Notes: generated from the sequence alone by a model not told the origin. DNA of 64,000 nt from JAUVKA01 sp964465145 (GCA_964465145.1 CAYXJR010000013.1:8845-72844), one strand, 5' to 3'. Positions 33,815-43,801 are shown, numbered from the stretch's first letter. Numbers and translations are program-made.

Positions 33815-35236
33815 CTATTTATCTTTGACACAGCGTATGCTCAGTCCGGTTATTTTATTGAAATGATCTTTTTCCAGCCAACCATTACATGCGGCGATTT
33901 TTCTTAAAAATCCCTCATTCACCTCTCTATAAACGTATGAGCTGGACGACCAGAAGAATCCACTTGAATCGAAGCTATAAAATTCACCACGTGTGTGCCT
34001 GTCACCTGAAAACTGACCGCCAAATCCTGAATCTCCTGTTTCCTTTAGGTGTAAACCAGCATCCCCGTGATTAAACTGGGTATCCAGGTCGGCCCAGTCC
34101 TGATTTGTGGGAATATGCCATCCATCCGGACAGATTCCCTGCACACCTTCCTCCTCTGAGTAACCCATTGCCTCATGCCAGTCGTATAGGGCACCATATA
34201 ATTCGCAGTTAGCTTCATCGTTCTCAAAGCAATACTTCTCTATAACTCCATTGTTACTGAGGTTGGAATGATCGGAGCTGGTTGCTGTGCTAGTTACAAA
34301 GGTCCCGGTACGAAGGCTCTCAGACATCCAGCACTGGTTACCAATTTGTACAGTTTTATAAATATTACCATCTGCATCCACAACAATTGGGGTGCCAGGA
34401 CAGGGATTTATTCCCAGTTCCATGAAATTCATGCTCACACGGTCTGATTCCGTGCCACATGGGCCGTCAATGGTCCATGTTAGTTCATAATCGAGCTGGG
34501 AGCTGTCCTTGCGAAACCATGCATTAGGATCATGTATATTGGTGAAACTGCCTCCATCTCCGGAAGTGATAGTCCAGGTGCCTAATCCTACCAGAGGCGT
34601 ATTTGCTTGAAGTTGAACAGTATCCGAGGTGATTAATTCCATATCGGGGCCGGCTTGTGCCTTGGTGCTCATAGGCAATACTTCGATCTGGGAATAAACG
34701 GTATCACCACAGGTGGTCAGGGGATCCTGATAATAATATCCAAGCACATGAATGCCAATAGCAGCATCGGTTGGACTAAAACGACCATCGGACACCCCGG
34801 GTCCAAAATAATCGCCACCTTCGGGCATACCCCCGAGAAGTTGGAAATCTCTCTCGTTGATGCAGACCGAATCTTGTGATTGGAACTGCACATAGGGAGG
34901 TTCAGAAATGTCAATCGACATGATTTCTGAATAGAAGGGGTTGCAATTACCATCCAGAACTTCCAGCCTTACTGAGAATGGATCATTGGCAATCAGCAAT
35001 ATAGTATCACCTGTGGCTTGTGGAACATTTGTCCAGTCTAAACCGTTGGTTGATTGCTGCCAGGTGATCTGGCCACGATATTGTTCAATATATATGCTCA
35101 CTGTATCCTGCCTGCAAACTTTCTCCTGTGCAAATACTGGAGAAAAATATGTACAACAGAGAATGAAACTGACTGCAGCCAGGAACAGGGATTTTTTGAT
35201 CCCCTTTATATCCATCATTAATTTTATTTCCTTCAT
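33815..35236 (-). CDS. Secreted FISUMP-domain protein
   Basis: A 473-residue exported protein. The signal peptide ends FSPVFAQ; beta-rich, PKD/Ig-like segments follow (about 35-270). The C-terminal part (about 280-470) is a FISUMP domain: DADGNIYKTVQIGNQCWMSE, YGALYDWHEAM, GICPDGWHIPTNQDWADLD and SGFFWSSSSY, ending LSIRCVKDK. FISUMP proteins are extracellular and frequent in Bacteroidota and Fibrobacter; their role is unclear. The start is chosen for a strong Shine-Dalgarno (TAGGAGGAGT, ending 5 nt before the ATG), uncommon in this phylum. It follows the T9SS protein gene by 11 nt, so the two form an operon. Confidence 0.9.
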   Translation of the reverse strand: MKEIKLMMDIKGIKKSLFLAAVSFILCCTYFSPVFAQEKVCRQDTVSIYIEQYRGQITWQQSTNGLDWTNVPQATGDTILLIANDPFSVRLEVLDGNCNPFYSEIMSIDISEPPYVQFQSQDSVCINERDFQLLGGMPEGGDYFGPGVSDGRFSPTDAAIGIHVLGYYYQDPLTTCGDTVYSQIEVLPMSTKAQAGPDMELITSDTVQLQANTPLVGLGTWTITSGDGGSFTNIHDPNAWFRKDSSQLDYELTWTIDGPCGTESDRVSMNFMELGINPCPGTPIVVDADGNIYKTVQIGNQCWMSESLRTGTFVTSTATSSDHSNLSNNGVIEKYCFENDEANCELYGALYDWHEAMGYSEEEGVQGICPDGWHIPTNQDWADLDTQFNHGDAGLHLKETGDSGFGGQFSGDRHTRGEFYSFDSSGFFWSSSSYVYREVNEGFLRKIAACNGWLEKDHFNKITGLSIRCVKDK

Positions 35237-35247
35237 AATCACTCCTC

Positions 35248-35868
35248 CTAGATTATTTGAATTCTCCGCATAAGAACCTGGGTACCCGTCTTAATTCGGA
35301 AAAAATAAACACCCTTTGAAAATCCTTCCCCTGCCAGATCAAAGTCTGCTGAGACTGACCCACTGGGTATCCGACGGCTTAAGACCTCCCGCCCCAAGCT
35401 ATTGATCAGGCTGATCATTAAATCCTGCCCCCCAACGGGTAATCCGCTTATGGTAAAGAACCCATAGCTGGGGTTGGGGTAAATCGCCATGTCTTCATTA
35501 ACCAAGTTCTGATCGATTCCAAGGCAGAAATCTACGTTTACATTAATAAAATCCATCACCTGACATCCATTACCATCGTTTACGGTAAGAAGGTATTTTG
35601 TTGATTGTGTTGGAGCAGCTACCGGGTTGGGCGAGGTGGGATCATCGAGGCCGTCAACTGGTGACCACATGTAAATATATTCCTGAGTGCCTCCTGTGGC
35701 CGTTGGATTGCCTCCCAATACTACACTGTGATCCATACATATAAGGGTATCATGGCCAGCGATGACACTCAGAACGTCAGGCTGATTAAGGACTATCTTG
35801 AAAACTTGCCCAAAGCCGCTAACCGACAACAGCAGGAGTCCAGATAATATGATAATGTTCTTTCTCAT
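35248..35868 (-). CDS. Secreted protein with PKD-like region and T9SS sorting domain
   Basis: A 206-residue exported protein: signal peptide MRKNIIILSGLLLLSVSGFG, a PKD/Ig-like region (TATGGTQEYIYMWSPVDGLD, STKYLLTVNDGNGC), and a type-A T9SS C-terminal domain starting at AIYPNPSYGFFTISG and ending MRRIQII. It should be secreted through the type IX system. There is no catalytic domain; an adhesive or structural surface protein is likely. It is the first gene of a two-gene operon with the FISUMP protein; a 455-bp gap lies upstream. Confidence 0.9.
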   Translation of the reverse strand: MRKNIIILSGLLLLSVSGFGQVFKIVLNQPDVLSVIAGHDTLICMDHSVVLGGNPTATGGTQEYIYMWSPVDGLDDPTSPNPVAAPTQSTKYLLTVNDGNGCQVMDFINVNVDFCLGIDQNLVNEDMAIYPNPSYGFFTISGLPVGGQDLMISLINSLGREVLSRRIPSGSVSADFDLAGEGFSKGVYFFRIKTGTQVLMRRIQII

Positions 35869-35889
35869 ATCAATAAATTTACCGGTCAA

Positions 35890-36344
35890 AGGTATGAACT
35901 GAGCTTAACTGTTTCAAGCAATGTTTTTAACCATCAACCATAATTGTTGACAATCCATTCCATAAAGCAGAAATACTTAATGTAATTCAATGATAATTAA
36001 CAATATATACAGATTGTTAATTTTGTGTTAAGGGTGAATGGGAGCTTGAAGTGTGGAATTCAGAAATTCGATGGCCTATCCTTCCAAAGTTCAGTTTCAT
36101 TAAAAAAATTCAAAAATAAGGTATTTAGGAACTTGATAGTTGATATTGTGTGAAAAAACATTCCAATGCCTTTAATCTTCCTGGGGGATGATGTATGAAA
36201 CGATGTAGTAATTTTCTATCATAATCCAGGTCATAAATCTATTAAATTGGATAGGTTTTAAATAATCTACACATCACAAACTGGTTGACCTTCTGCGATA
36301 CAGGTATTTATATTATCTTTACTTCGAACAAAAGATAATGGGAA
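35890..36344. other. AT-rich gap between secreted-protein operon and queE
   Basis: No convincing ORF, RNA gene or repeat is seen in these 455 bp, which are AT-rich throughout. It must hold the divergent promoters of the 35868 and 36345 genes. TATCTTTA at 36314-36321 is one mismatch from the -7 consensus and lies about 24 nt before queE; a good -33 match is lacking. Confidence 0.5.
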
Positions 36345-36971
36345 ATGGCAGACCGGGATCTCTTTCAGGGAGGAAAGAAGCTACCTCTGATGGAAGAGTT
36401 TTACAGTATACAGGGAGAAGGTTTCAATACAGGGAAAGCTGCGTATTTCATTCGAATAGGTGGATGTGATATCGGCTGCTCATGGTGTGATTCCAAGAGG
36501 TCCTGGCAGGCAGGTATACACCCTTTAGTTGAAGTCGACTCTATCATTTCGAGAGTGGTAAAGAGCCCATGTAATTCCCTGTTGGTAACCGGAGGAGAAC
36601 CTACTTTATATCAGCTGGATTATCTTACCAGTCAATCAAAAAAAAAGGAGCTGGTATTATTTTTAGAAACTTCAGGCGCCTATCCTCTCACCGGGCATTG
36701 GGATTGGATCTGCCTTTCGCCAAAAAACCAAAACCCTCCTTTACCTGAATATTATACTAAAGCTCATGAATTGAAAGTTATTATTCATGAATTCAAGGAT
36801 TTTTTATGGGCTGAAGAAATGGCCAAGCGGGTTCATTCTGATTGTCACTTATTCTTGCAGCCGGAATGGAGCCGGAAAGATGAAATGATACAAGCAATAA
36901 TTGTATATATAAGGGAAAATACAAAGTGGCGGATTTCCATGCAAACGCACAAGGTCTGGGGCATACCATAG
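36345..36971 (+). CDS. queE: 7-carboxy-7-deazaguanine synthase (radical SAM)
   Basis: A 208-residue QueE, which converts 6-carboxytetrahydropterin to 7-carboxy-7-deazaguanine in queuosine synthesis. The radical SAM cluster motif is C41-x3-C45-x2-C48 in GGCDIGCSWCDSK, preceded by EEFYSIQGEGFNTGKAAYFI and followed by LLVTGGEPTLYQLD. The end, RISMQTHKVWGIP, is the conserved C-terminus of the family. It is cytoplasmic. The next gene, encoding an OmpA-family protein, begins at its stop codon, so the two are coupled despite unrelated roles. Other queuosine genes are not in the window. Confidence 0.95.
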   Translation: MADRDLFQGGKKLPLMEEFYSIQGEGFNTGKAAYFIRIGGCDIGCSWCDSKRSWQAGIHPLVEVDSIISRVVKSPCNSLLVTGGEPTLYQLDYLTSQSKKKELVLFLETSGAYPLTGHWDWICLSPKNQNPPLPEYYTKAHELKVIIHEFKDFLWAEEMAKRVHSDCHLFLQPEWSRKDEMIQAIIVYIRENTKWRISMQTHKVWGIP

Positions 36972-38890
36972 TGAGCTTAGCTAGAAAAATACAATTTATT
37001 TTTATTTTATCGGCTAGTATATTTGCCGGTCAGGAATCTTGTTTAATGGCCCAAACAGGGCCACCAGTATCCAAAAGAATCCAGAAGCAATTCCGCCAGG
37101 CTCGTGATTTATATCTGGGTCTAGAGTGGCAGGAGGCTGAGGAGCAGCTTAAGGAAATAACCAGCAAGGCTCCCTCTTATATAGATGCATGGCTCCTCCT
37201 TGGTGAGTTGGCTCTGGAAATGGAAAATCAGGAGCTTGCTTATTATGCGTTGAGAAACGTTACACGGCTGGATTCTATTAACTATCTGAATATTTTTCCG
37301 GAACTGGCCAAGCTGGCATATGAAAAGGGAAATTATTCTGAAGCACTTATTGAACTCCGCAAATCAAGAGTCCCATACCACGACCAGAGTCTGAACCTGG
37401 AGGAGAGAATCCATTTCGCCATTGACCAGGTGAGGAAAAACAAGGGAGCACCTCAGCCTGTTCCCCTGGGAATTAATAGCAATGAAAATGAATATTTTCC
37501 GAGTCTGACTGTGGATGGACAAAGATTGGTGTTTACTCGCCAGGAAAGAAATAAGGAAGGTACAGGCCAGTTGGGACAAGAAGACCTGTATGAATCACAA
37601 TATATTGACTCTGACTTTTCAACGGCAAATATCCTTCCCGGGCCAATTACCACAGAAGGTAATGAGGGTACTCAATCAGTAAGGCAGGATGGCCGACTGA
37701 TGTTTTTCACAGCCTGCAAGCGGCCTGATAGTAAGGGTGGATGCGATATTTATGTTTCCAGAAAGCAAGGAGAAACATGGGATTTACCTTTGAATCTGGG
37801 GTATCCTGTTAATACTCGGTACTGGGAATCCACCCCCTTCCTCACTCTGGATGGAAGAAAACTTTATTTCTCCAGCACTCGTCCCGGGGGATATGGGGGA
37901 ATGGACATTTGGATCAGTGAGTGGAGAACAGAGGGAGGGTGGTCTGAACCAATAAATGCAGGCCCGGCAATAAATACCTCACGGGATGAGCTGGCACCTT
38001 ACGTTCATGGTGACGGTCGGAGTATATATTTCAGCTCATCAGGCTGGATAGGTATGGGTGGCTTAGACCTGTTTGTCTCCACCAGGCAGAGAGGCAAGGG
38101 ATGGTCAATACCTGTTAATCTTGGCTATCCGGTTAATACACATGGAGAGGAAATGGGAATTAGCTTTCATAGTAAAAGCAATTTTGCCGTTTTTTCTTCC
38201 AATCGGGACAGCGCCACAGGAAGGGATATTTTTAGATTTTATTTGAAGGACAGCCTGGCTCCTGGACAATTGACCATTGTTTCGGGAAAGGTAATAAATG
38301 CAGTTACTAAAGAGCCAATTACAGCTGTCGTACAGGTCGAGGATCATGATGGTAAGCTGATTTCCAGGGTTGAATCAGACCCATTATCTGGACAATATCT
38401 TATTGGCCTTCCGGTTGATAAAGATCACCGGTTCGTTGTAAACCGTCAGGGCTTCCTTTTTTATTCAGCATATCTCCCCTCTGATTCTCTGGCTCCAGGA
38501 AAATCCTTTGATTGGGACATACTCCTGGAACCTTTTAAATTGGGATCCAAGGTTATTCTGCGAAATGTATTTTTTGAAACAGATTCATTTACTATTAAAA
38601 AGGAATCCTTCCCGGAATTGTTGGAATTGGTTGAATTGTTATCGCAAAATGCTCAATCCAATATCGAAATAGGCGGCCATACCGATAACACAGGGGATTA
38701 TGAATACAATGTTAACCTTAGCCGGGCCCGTGCTGAGTCAGTAAGACAATTTCTTGTCAGTAAGGGGATTGCTCCTAAACGACTTGCAGCTACAGGATAT
38801 GGTCCCGATCAACCACTTTCAAACAATAATACTGAGCAGGGTAGAGCAGATAATCGACGTACTGAAATCCGGATTACCAGCACACGTTAA
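36971..38890 (+). CDS. OmpA-family protein with TPR and PD40 repeats
   Basis: A 639-residue exported envelope protein. A GTG at 36971 overlaps the last base of the queE stop and gives a signal peptide (SLARKIQFIFILSASIFA to CLMAQ). TPR-like helices follow (about 30-150), then a PD40/TolB-like propeller (about 165-420; FPSLTVDGQRLVFTR, LTLDGRKLYFSSTRPGGYGG). After these comes a small carboxypeptidase-regulatory-like domain (about 430-510), and a C-terminal OmpA domain with IEIGGHTDNTGDYEYNVNLS, SRARAESVRQFL and RADNRRTEIR that binds peptidoglycan. The same layout is found in PorE-type proteins linked to type IX secretion and in PG-anchored proteins generally; I cannot tell which. Confidence 0.9.
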   Translation: MSLARKIQFIFILSASIFAGQESCLMAQTGPPVSKRIQKQFRQARDLYLGLEWQEAEEQLKEITSKAPSYIDAWLLLGELALEMENQELAYYALRNVTRLDSINYLNIFPELAKLAYEKGNYSEALIELRKSRVPYHDQSLNLEERIHFAIDQVRKNKGAPQPVPLGINSNENEYFPSLTVDGQRLVFTRQERNKEGTGQLGQEDLYESQYIDSDFSTANILPGPITTEGNEGTQSVRQDGRLMFFTACKRPDSKGGCDIYVSRKQGETWDLPLNLGYPVNTRYWESTPFLTLDGRKLYFSSTRPGGYGGMDIWISEWRTEGGWSEPINAGPAINTSRDELAPYVHGDGRSIYFSSSGWIGMGGLDLFVSTRQRGKGWSIPVNLGYPVNTHGEEMGISFHSKSNFAVFSSNRDSATGRDIFRFYLKDSLAPGQLTIVSGKVINAVTKEPITAVVQVEDHDGKLISRVESDPLSGQYLIGLPVDKDHRFVVNRQGFLFYSAYLPSDSLAPGKSFDWDILLEPFKLGSKVILRNVFFETDSFTIKKESFPELLELVELLSQNAQSNIEIGGHTDNTGDYEYNVNLSRARAESVRQFLVSKGIAPKRLAATGYGPDQPLSNNNTEQGRADNRRTEIRITSTR

Positions 38891-38906
38891 CTTGGCCCGC
38901 ATGTTC

Positions 38907-41900
38907 CTACTTATTCTTAACCGGAAATTTCGGAATAGGTGGAACAGTTTTATCGTATGTTTTCAATTGTTCCAATATTACCTCAATTGCCTTATCCAGC
39001 TGCTTGTCAATGCCCATGAATTCATCATATGGATCATTGTCTACCATGATATCAGGATCCACGCCGTAGCCCTCGATAATGAAACCACTCCCATCAGCTG
39101 CGAAAGGCCCGTAGGATGGGGTAATTATTGAGCCGCCGTCCATGCAGGGAACTGCCCCACTGTACCCGACGACACCTCCCCAGGTGCGGACACCGATAAC
39201 AGTCCCAATATTATTGTGTTTAAAACGATATGGGAAAAGATCTCCATCTGAAGCTGAATATTGGTCAATCAAAGCCACTTTTGGGCCGGCCATAGTCCCA
39301 ACCGGATTAACCTGACCTTCCTTCTGGTTTGTGTGCATGGTGGCATAGGTAATCTCACGCTTGAGCCTTTCTATGATCATGGGTGAAACATTTCCTCCTC
39401 CATTTCCCCGGTCGTCAATAATAAGAGCCTTCTTCGTGAGTTGCGGGTAGTAGTGTTTTACGAATTCATTGAGTCCGTTGGCACCCATGTCAGGAATATG
39501 AATATACCCAACCTCACCATTAGTAGCCTCATTAACTTTCTTAATATTTCCCTGAACCCACTTGTAATAGTAGAGTGAGGATTCATCAGCTATCGGCTTT
39601 ACAAGCACTTTTCGTGTGTCTTTGTCACTTGCTTCGCTGGCCAGGCTCAATTCCACCACTTTCCCGGCTTGACCGATTAGCAGACTGTAGATATCATTTG
39701 TAGTATTGGTAGACACACCATTGATGGCGATAATGAAATCGCCCTCTTTGGCGTTTACCCCAATCTCCGAGAGGGGAGACCTCAGTTGAGGGCTCCAGTT
39801 TGCCCCCGGAAGGATTTCTGCAATTTTGAAATACCCTGATGGGTCGGATTCAATAACTGCCCCAAGAAGGCCAGTTTGGGTGCGCTGAGGCATAGGACGT
39901 TCACCGTTGTTAACGTAGGCATGGCCTACACTAAGTTCTCCTATCATCTCACCAATGAGATAAGACAAGTCTGATCGATGTTCCACATAAGGAACGAGTG
40001 GTTGGTATTTATTATAGATCGATTTCCAATCGACACCATGGGTATTAGGATCATAGAAGAAATCTCGCATTTGTCTCCAGCTTTCATCGAAAATCTGGGC
40101 CCATTCTGCCTTTTTATCCAGGTTGATAGTCATACTGGAAAGGGAAATAGTTGTGCCCATGCTGGCTTTCGCTGATGGTATACCTATTACACTATATTTA
40201 TTTCCCTGGATCAGCAGCATCTTTTTACCATTACTACTGATAAGGTAGTTCAGTTTATCTCCGTGATCATTTTCTTTTTCCGTTTCCAGGTCAAAACTTT
40301 TAAGTGCCATTCCCCTGCTGTTGGATGAACGGAACAGATAGAATATTTTTGAATCCAGGCACTGAATGTTGAAATAGTTTCCGGCCGCAATCGGCAAACC
40401 AATTATCCTGTCCTGAATACCTTCCAGGTCCACGACCATACTCTTTTCTCCCTCCTCTTTTTTCTTATCCTCAATTTTCTTAACATCCTTTTTATCATCA
40501 GCATTTTTGTCCTTGTCCTCCTCTGGAAGTTTAACCTCATCGTCTTTAGGTCCCAATGGATTTGATGTTGCGCTTGCCAGAGCTACCAGGTATAACTTGT
40601 TCATATCCTGATAAACATGATTCCATTCAGTTGCTGAATAAGTAGGAGAGAAACTTCTGGAAGATGAAAAAATCAGGTATTTACCGTCTCTAGTAAAGAC
40701 TGGATTGCCTGATTGATACCAGTTATCAGTAATAAATGTTGATTTTCCGCTTTCAAGGCTGTACAGGCTAATCTGGTTCATTCCCAATACTGGATTTACA
40801 TATGCAACCCATTTGCTGTCGTGCGACCATGAGTAATCTCCAATAGGCCCCTGTCCGGATTCATCAACTAATTTTTTTGATTTGGATTCAATATCGAGTA
40901 GCCACAGACGAAACTTTTTATCATTGTATATTAGCTTCTTACTGTCTGGTGACCATGCAAAACTAAATATATAAGTGTCCGACTTATTGGTAAGGGCTGT
41001 TGCAGATAAGGGGTCATCTGAATTCATAACATAAATTTCAAACTCCCCGCTGGCATCGGAAATATAGGCTATGTATTTTCCATCCGGCGACCAGTCGGCA
41101 TTCCTGTCGTGGGCTCCGCCTGATTGCGTGATGTTGCGGGTGATACCCTCCTTCGCCGGAACGTTGAATAGTTCACCCCGGGATGAGACTACAAGCCTCT
41201 CAGCATCCGGGCTCATGCTAATACCTGAGATTGATCCTGAAACATCTTTGAGCTCCTGACGCCCGGTAAGCAGATCGTTATGGATATAAATATTTATTTT
41301 TTTCGCCTGTTGAGTGTTAAGGTCAAAACGATAAATAAACCCACCATTCTCATATACGATGGCATCTTTTCCAAGCGAAGGGAATTTGATGTCATAATCC
41401 TTGTATTCAGTGATCTTGGATGTTTGCTTCGTTTCAGTATCATATACGAATAGGTTCATTATCCTGTCGCGGTCTGATAGGAAATAAATTTTAGTCCCCG
41501 CCCACATAGGAAAGATATCCTGAGCAGGATCATCGGTTATCTTTTCTGTTGTTTGGGTTTTAAAATCGAATATGCGAATATCATCAGCCATTCCCCCCTG
41601 GTAATACTTCCATGTTCTGAATTCCCTAAATACCCGGTTATAGGCGATTTTAGATCCATCTGGAGAATAGCTGCAGAAACCAGCCACCGAGAACGGAAGC
41701 TGTTCAGATAGTCCACCTCCATTAGAAACTTTAAATAAATGTCCTTTAAAGTCATTGAAAGATTGTTTCCTCGACCGGTAAATGATGGATTTACCATCTG
41801 GTGTCCAGGACATTACCAGGTTGTTAGGCCCCATGCGGTCTCCAACATCATCTCTGCCAAGTGTGGCTGTAGTGGTAATCCTTGTTGGTTCGCCACCCTC

Positions 41901-42185
41901 AGAGGGAATAGTGAAAACCTCGGAATTTCCATCATATTGACCGGTGAAAGCTATAGTTTTGCCATCGGGAGAAAACCTGGCAAATAGTTCAAATCCATTA
42001 TGGGTAGTTAATTGGCGCGCAGTACCTCCGGCTGCAGAAACAGTATATAGGTCGCCGGCATAAGTGAATACTACCTGATCCTGGTGAATAGCAGGAAATC
42101 TTAATAATCTGGCTTCTTCTTGTGCAATCATTGCCTGGGTACATAAAAAAAGTCCAGCAATCCAAAATAATCTCTTTATTCTCAT
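38907..42185 (-). CDS. Tricorn-like protease (S41) with PD40 propeller and PDZ
   Basis: A 1092-residue exported protein with a signal peptide ending QAMIAQ. The N-terminal two-thirds form PD40 beta-propellers (LFARFSPDGKTIAFTGQYDG, NADWSPDGKYIAYISDASG). A charged linker rich in D, K and E lies near residue 540 (KLPEEDKDKNADDKKDVKK). The C-terminal third has the tricorn C1 region (YVEHRSDLSYLIGEMIGELS), a PDZ domain and the S41 core with DDRGNGGG, SASDGDLFPYRF (catalytic Ser) and IIEGYGVDP (Glu). The His is in SVGHAY, where archaeal tricorn has Ser before it. It probably degrades peptides in the periplasm or outside. Its end lies 16 nt from the convergent OmpA gene. Confidence 0.94.
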   Translation of the reverse strand: MRIKRLFWIAGLFLCTQAMIAQEEARLLRFPAIHQDQVVFTYAGDLYTVSAAGGTARQLTTHNGFELFARFSPDGKTIAFTGQYDGNSEVFTIPSEGGEPTRITTTATLGRDDVGDRMGPNNLVMSWTPDGKSIIYRSRKQSFNDFKGHLFKVSNGGGLSEQLPFSVAGFCSYSPDGSKIAYNRVFREFRTWKYYQGGMADDIRIFDFKTQTTEKITDDPAQDIFPMWAGTKIYFLSDRDRIMNLFVYDTETKQTSKITEYKDYDIKFPSLGKDAIVYENGGFIYRFDLNTQQAKKINIYIHNDLLTGRQELKDVSGSISGISMSPDAERLVVSSRGELFNVPAKEGITRNITQSGGAHDRNADWSPDGKYIAYISDASGEFEIYVMNSDDPLSATALTNKSDTYIFSFAWSPDSKKLIYNDKKFRLWLLDIESKSKKLVDESGQGPIGDYSWSHDSKWVAYVNPVLGMNQISLYSLESGKSTFITDNWYQSGNPVFTRDGKYLIFSSSRSFSPTYSATEWNHVYQDMNKLYLVALASATSNPLGPKDDEVKLPEEDKDKNADDKKDVKKIEDKKKEEGEKSMVVDLEGIQDRIIGLPIAAGNYFNIQCLDSKIFYLFRSSNSRGMALKSFDLETEKENDHGDKLNYLISSNGKKMLLIQGNKYSVIGIPSAKASMGTTISLSSMTINLDKKAEWAQIFDESWRQMRDFFYDPNTHGVDWKSIYNKYQPLVPYVEHRSDLSYLIGEMIGELSVGHAYVNNGERPMPQRTQTGLLGAVIESDPSGYFKIAEILPGANWSPQLRSPLSEIGVNAKEGDFIIAINGVSTNTTNDIYSLLIGQAGKVVELSLASEASDKDTRKVLVKPIADESSLYYYKWVQGNIKKVNEATNGEVGYIHIPDMGANGLNEFVKHYYPQLTKKALIIDDRGNGGGNVSPMIIERLKREITYATMHTNQKEGQVNPVGTMAGPKVALIDQYSASDGDLFPYRFKHNNIGTVIGVRTWGGVVGYSGAVPCMDGGSIITPSYGPFAADGSGFIIEGYGVDPDIMVDNDPYDEFMGIDKQLDKAIEVILEQLKTYDKTVPPIPKFPVKNK

Positions 42186-42236
42186 AATTTTTAGTTTATT
42201 GTCAGTTCTCAAAGGTATTATTTTCCTTTTTTTGTT

Positions 42237-43112
42237 CTAGCATAAGACAGAAATTGACTGGGGTATTATACTGATCTCCAGCTCATCTCCCAGCTCAACA
42301 GGCTCACCATCAATATGTGTACACAGATTATCCCCTTTAATAAATATCTTTTTGCAGGAATATATCTCCAGGGCTTTTGATCTTTCGATCCGGCCTGTAA
42401 AAAGCGAGTAAGCCATACCGGGTATCCTGTTGTATCTGAAAGGATTAAGAATGACTATGTTAAGGATTCCATCATCTGGTTTGGCTGGTGGACAAATGTG
42501 AGCTCCGCCTCCAAACTGTGTGGTATTTGCGATTGACACCATGTACGCTGTTCTGAAAATTTGCCTGCCATCTATTATGATCTCATAATTCTGTGGTTTG
42601 TAACTAACAAGAGACTGGGGAATAATTCTTATATATGGACAGATTCCCCTTTTCCCAAATCCTTCAAAACGGCGTGCAATTGTTGCGTCAAAACCTACAC
42701 CGGCCATATTGATGAAAGTTCGTGAGTTGATCCTAACAGAATCAATGATTCTGGGTCGGGCTTTTTGCAAAACCCTTAATGCTCTCTTGTAGTTTAAGGG
42801 AATGCCTAATTCACGGGCCAGCCCATTTCCTGAGCCTATTGCTATCATTCCCAGGTGCTTTCCAGTGTTAATCAATTCGCCACTTACTTCATTTACCGTT
42901 CCATCGCCTCCTGCCGAAACAAAAACATCATATTCATTTAATCGTTTCTGCATCATTTCCCTGGCCTCTCCTGGGAACTGACTGATTACTATATCGTAGG
43001 GAATATTCTGAGGGAATTCTTTTTTTATGTACGGAATCAGGTGTTTGAAACGCCCTTTGCCAGCTTTGGGATTGACAATGAACAGGTATCTTAATGAATC
43101 TTGATCTCTCAT
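42237..43112 (-). CDS. Diacylglycerol kinase-family lipid kinase
   Basis: A 291-residue YegS/DgkB/BmrU-type lipid kinase. Motifs: FIVNPKAGKG near the N-terminus, the nucleotide site SAGGDGTVNEV, IAIGSGNGLARELGIP, and NMAGVGFDATIARRFEGFGK. Members phosphorylate diacylglycerol, sphingoid bases or similar lipids; Bacteroidota make sphingolipids, so either substrate class is possible. It is cytoplasmic or peripheral to the inner membrane. It lies 51 nt upstream of the tricorn-like gene on the same strand and may be co-transcribed with it. Confidence 0.93.
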   Translation of the reverse strand: MRDQDSLRYLFIVNPKAGKGRFKHLIPYIKKEFPQNIPYDIVISQFPGEAREMMQKRLNEYDVFVSAGGDGTVNEVSGELINTGKHLGMIAIGSGNGLARELGIPLNYKRALRVLQKARPRIIDSVRINSRTFINMAGVGFDATIARRFEGFGKRGICPYIRIIPQSLVSYKPQNYEIIIDGRQIFRTAYMVSIANTTQFGGGAHICPPAKPDDGILNIVILNPFRYNRIPGMAYSLFTGRIERSKALEIYSCKKIFIKGDNLCTHIDGEPVELGDELEISIIPQSISVLC

Positions 43113-43312
43113 TACATCTACTTGGATCTTTTTTTTATGCCAGGTTGCAAACCAGGCAACAATTTAATTTTAATTAAATATAATAAACCTGATATAAATC
43201 AATAGATGTGAAAAATTATTTATCCGAAATTGTCTGAAAAACAATTAGGTGTCATCAAATATTTGTGATAAAAAACAACTACCCTTGTAGGTTATAATTG
43301 ATATTTGGATAC

Positions 43313-43320
43313 TACTTTTG
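43313..43320 (+). promoter_or_regulatory. -7 box of the epimerase/citrate lyase transcript
   Basis: TACTTTTG matches TAnnTTTG, 26 nt before the mce ATG. A -33 element at normal distance is not clear. The same match, TATATTTG, lies at 43770-43777 ahead of the CitD-CitE gene and may give a second start. Confidence 0.5.
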
Positions 43321-43346
43321 CACCTAAAGTTTTAAGAAATAATATA

Positions 43347-43757
43347 ATGAAGACTACACATATTGAACATATAGGGATAGCTGTTAAAGACCTGGAGGCT
43401 GCCATAGCCTATTACGAGACTGTTTTTGGATTAACCTGCTATGCCTTGGAGGAGGTAGTTGATCAGAAAGTCCGCACGGCCTTTTTCAGGTTGGGCGATA
43501 CCAAGATTGAGCTATTGGAATCAACAGATCCAGATGGCCCGCTGGGTAAGTTTATTGAGAAGAGGGGAGAGGGAATCCATCATCTTGCTTTTGCCGTGGA
43601 AAATATTAAGGAAGCATTGAAAGAAGCAGAGGGAAAGGGAGTTCGCCTGATCGATAAGGCTCCCAGGGCAGGAGCAGAAGGCTTGGATATTGGATTTCTC
43701 CACCCAAAATTCACTTTCGGCGTGTTGACTGAACTTTGTGAAAATAAAAATAAATAG
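43347..43757 (+). CDS. mce: Methylmalonyl-CoA epimerase
   Basis: A 136-residue vicinal-oxygen-chelate protein that interconverts the (R) and (S) forms of methylmalonyl-CoA in the succinate-propionate pathway. Start THIEHIGIAVKDLEAAIAYYE; metal ligands come from the first His of HIGIAV, from the His of EGIHHLAFAVENI and from the Glu of VLTELCE. LLESTDPDGPLGKFIEKRG is typical. The ATG at 43347 is preferred to an upstream TTG. In Bacteroidota the epimerase gene is usually followed by a methylmalonyl-CoA carboxylase gene; here citrate lyase follows 44 nt later. Confidence 0.96.
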   Translation: MKTTHIEHIGIAVKDLEAAIAYYETVFGLTCYALEEVVDQKVRTAFFRLGDTKIELLESTDPDGPLGKFIEKRGEGIHHLAFAVENIKEALKEAEGKGVRLIDKAPRAGAEGLDIGFLHPKFTFGVLTELCENKNK

Positions 43758-43801
43758 TGCCGGAAAACGTATATTTGTGTGACGCCTAAAATACTTTATT
43801 T

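Noticed and set aside
34941..35273. 110-residue plus-strand ORF
   Set aside because: Antisense to the start of the FISUMP gene and its ribosome binding site.
35890..36344. Possible small RNA or ORF in the 455-bp gap
   Set aside because: No terminator hairpin, conserved motif or coding pattern could be supported.
38754..39131. 125-residue plus-strand ORF
   Set aside because: Straddles the ends of the OmpA and tricorn genes in a different frame.
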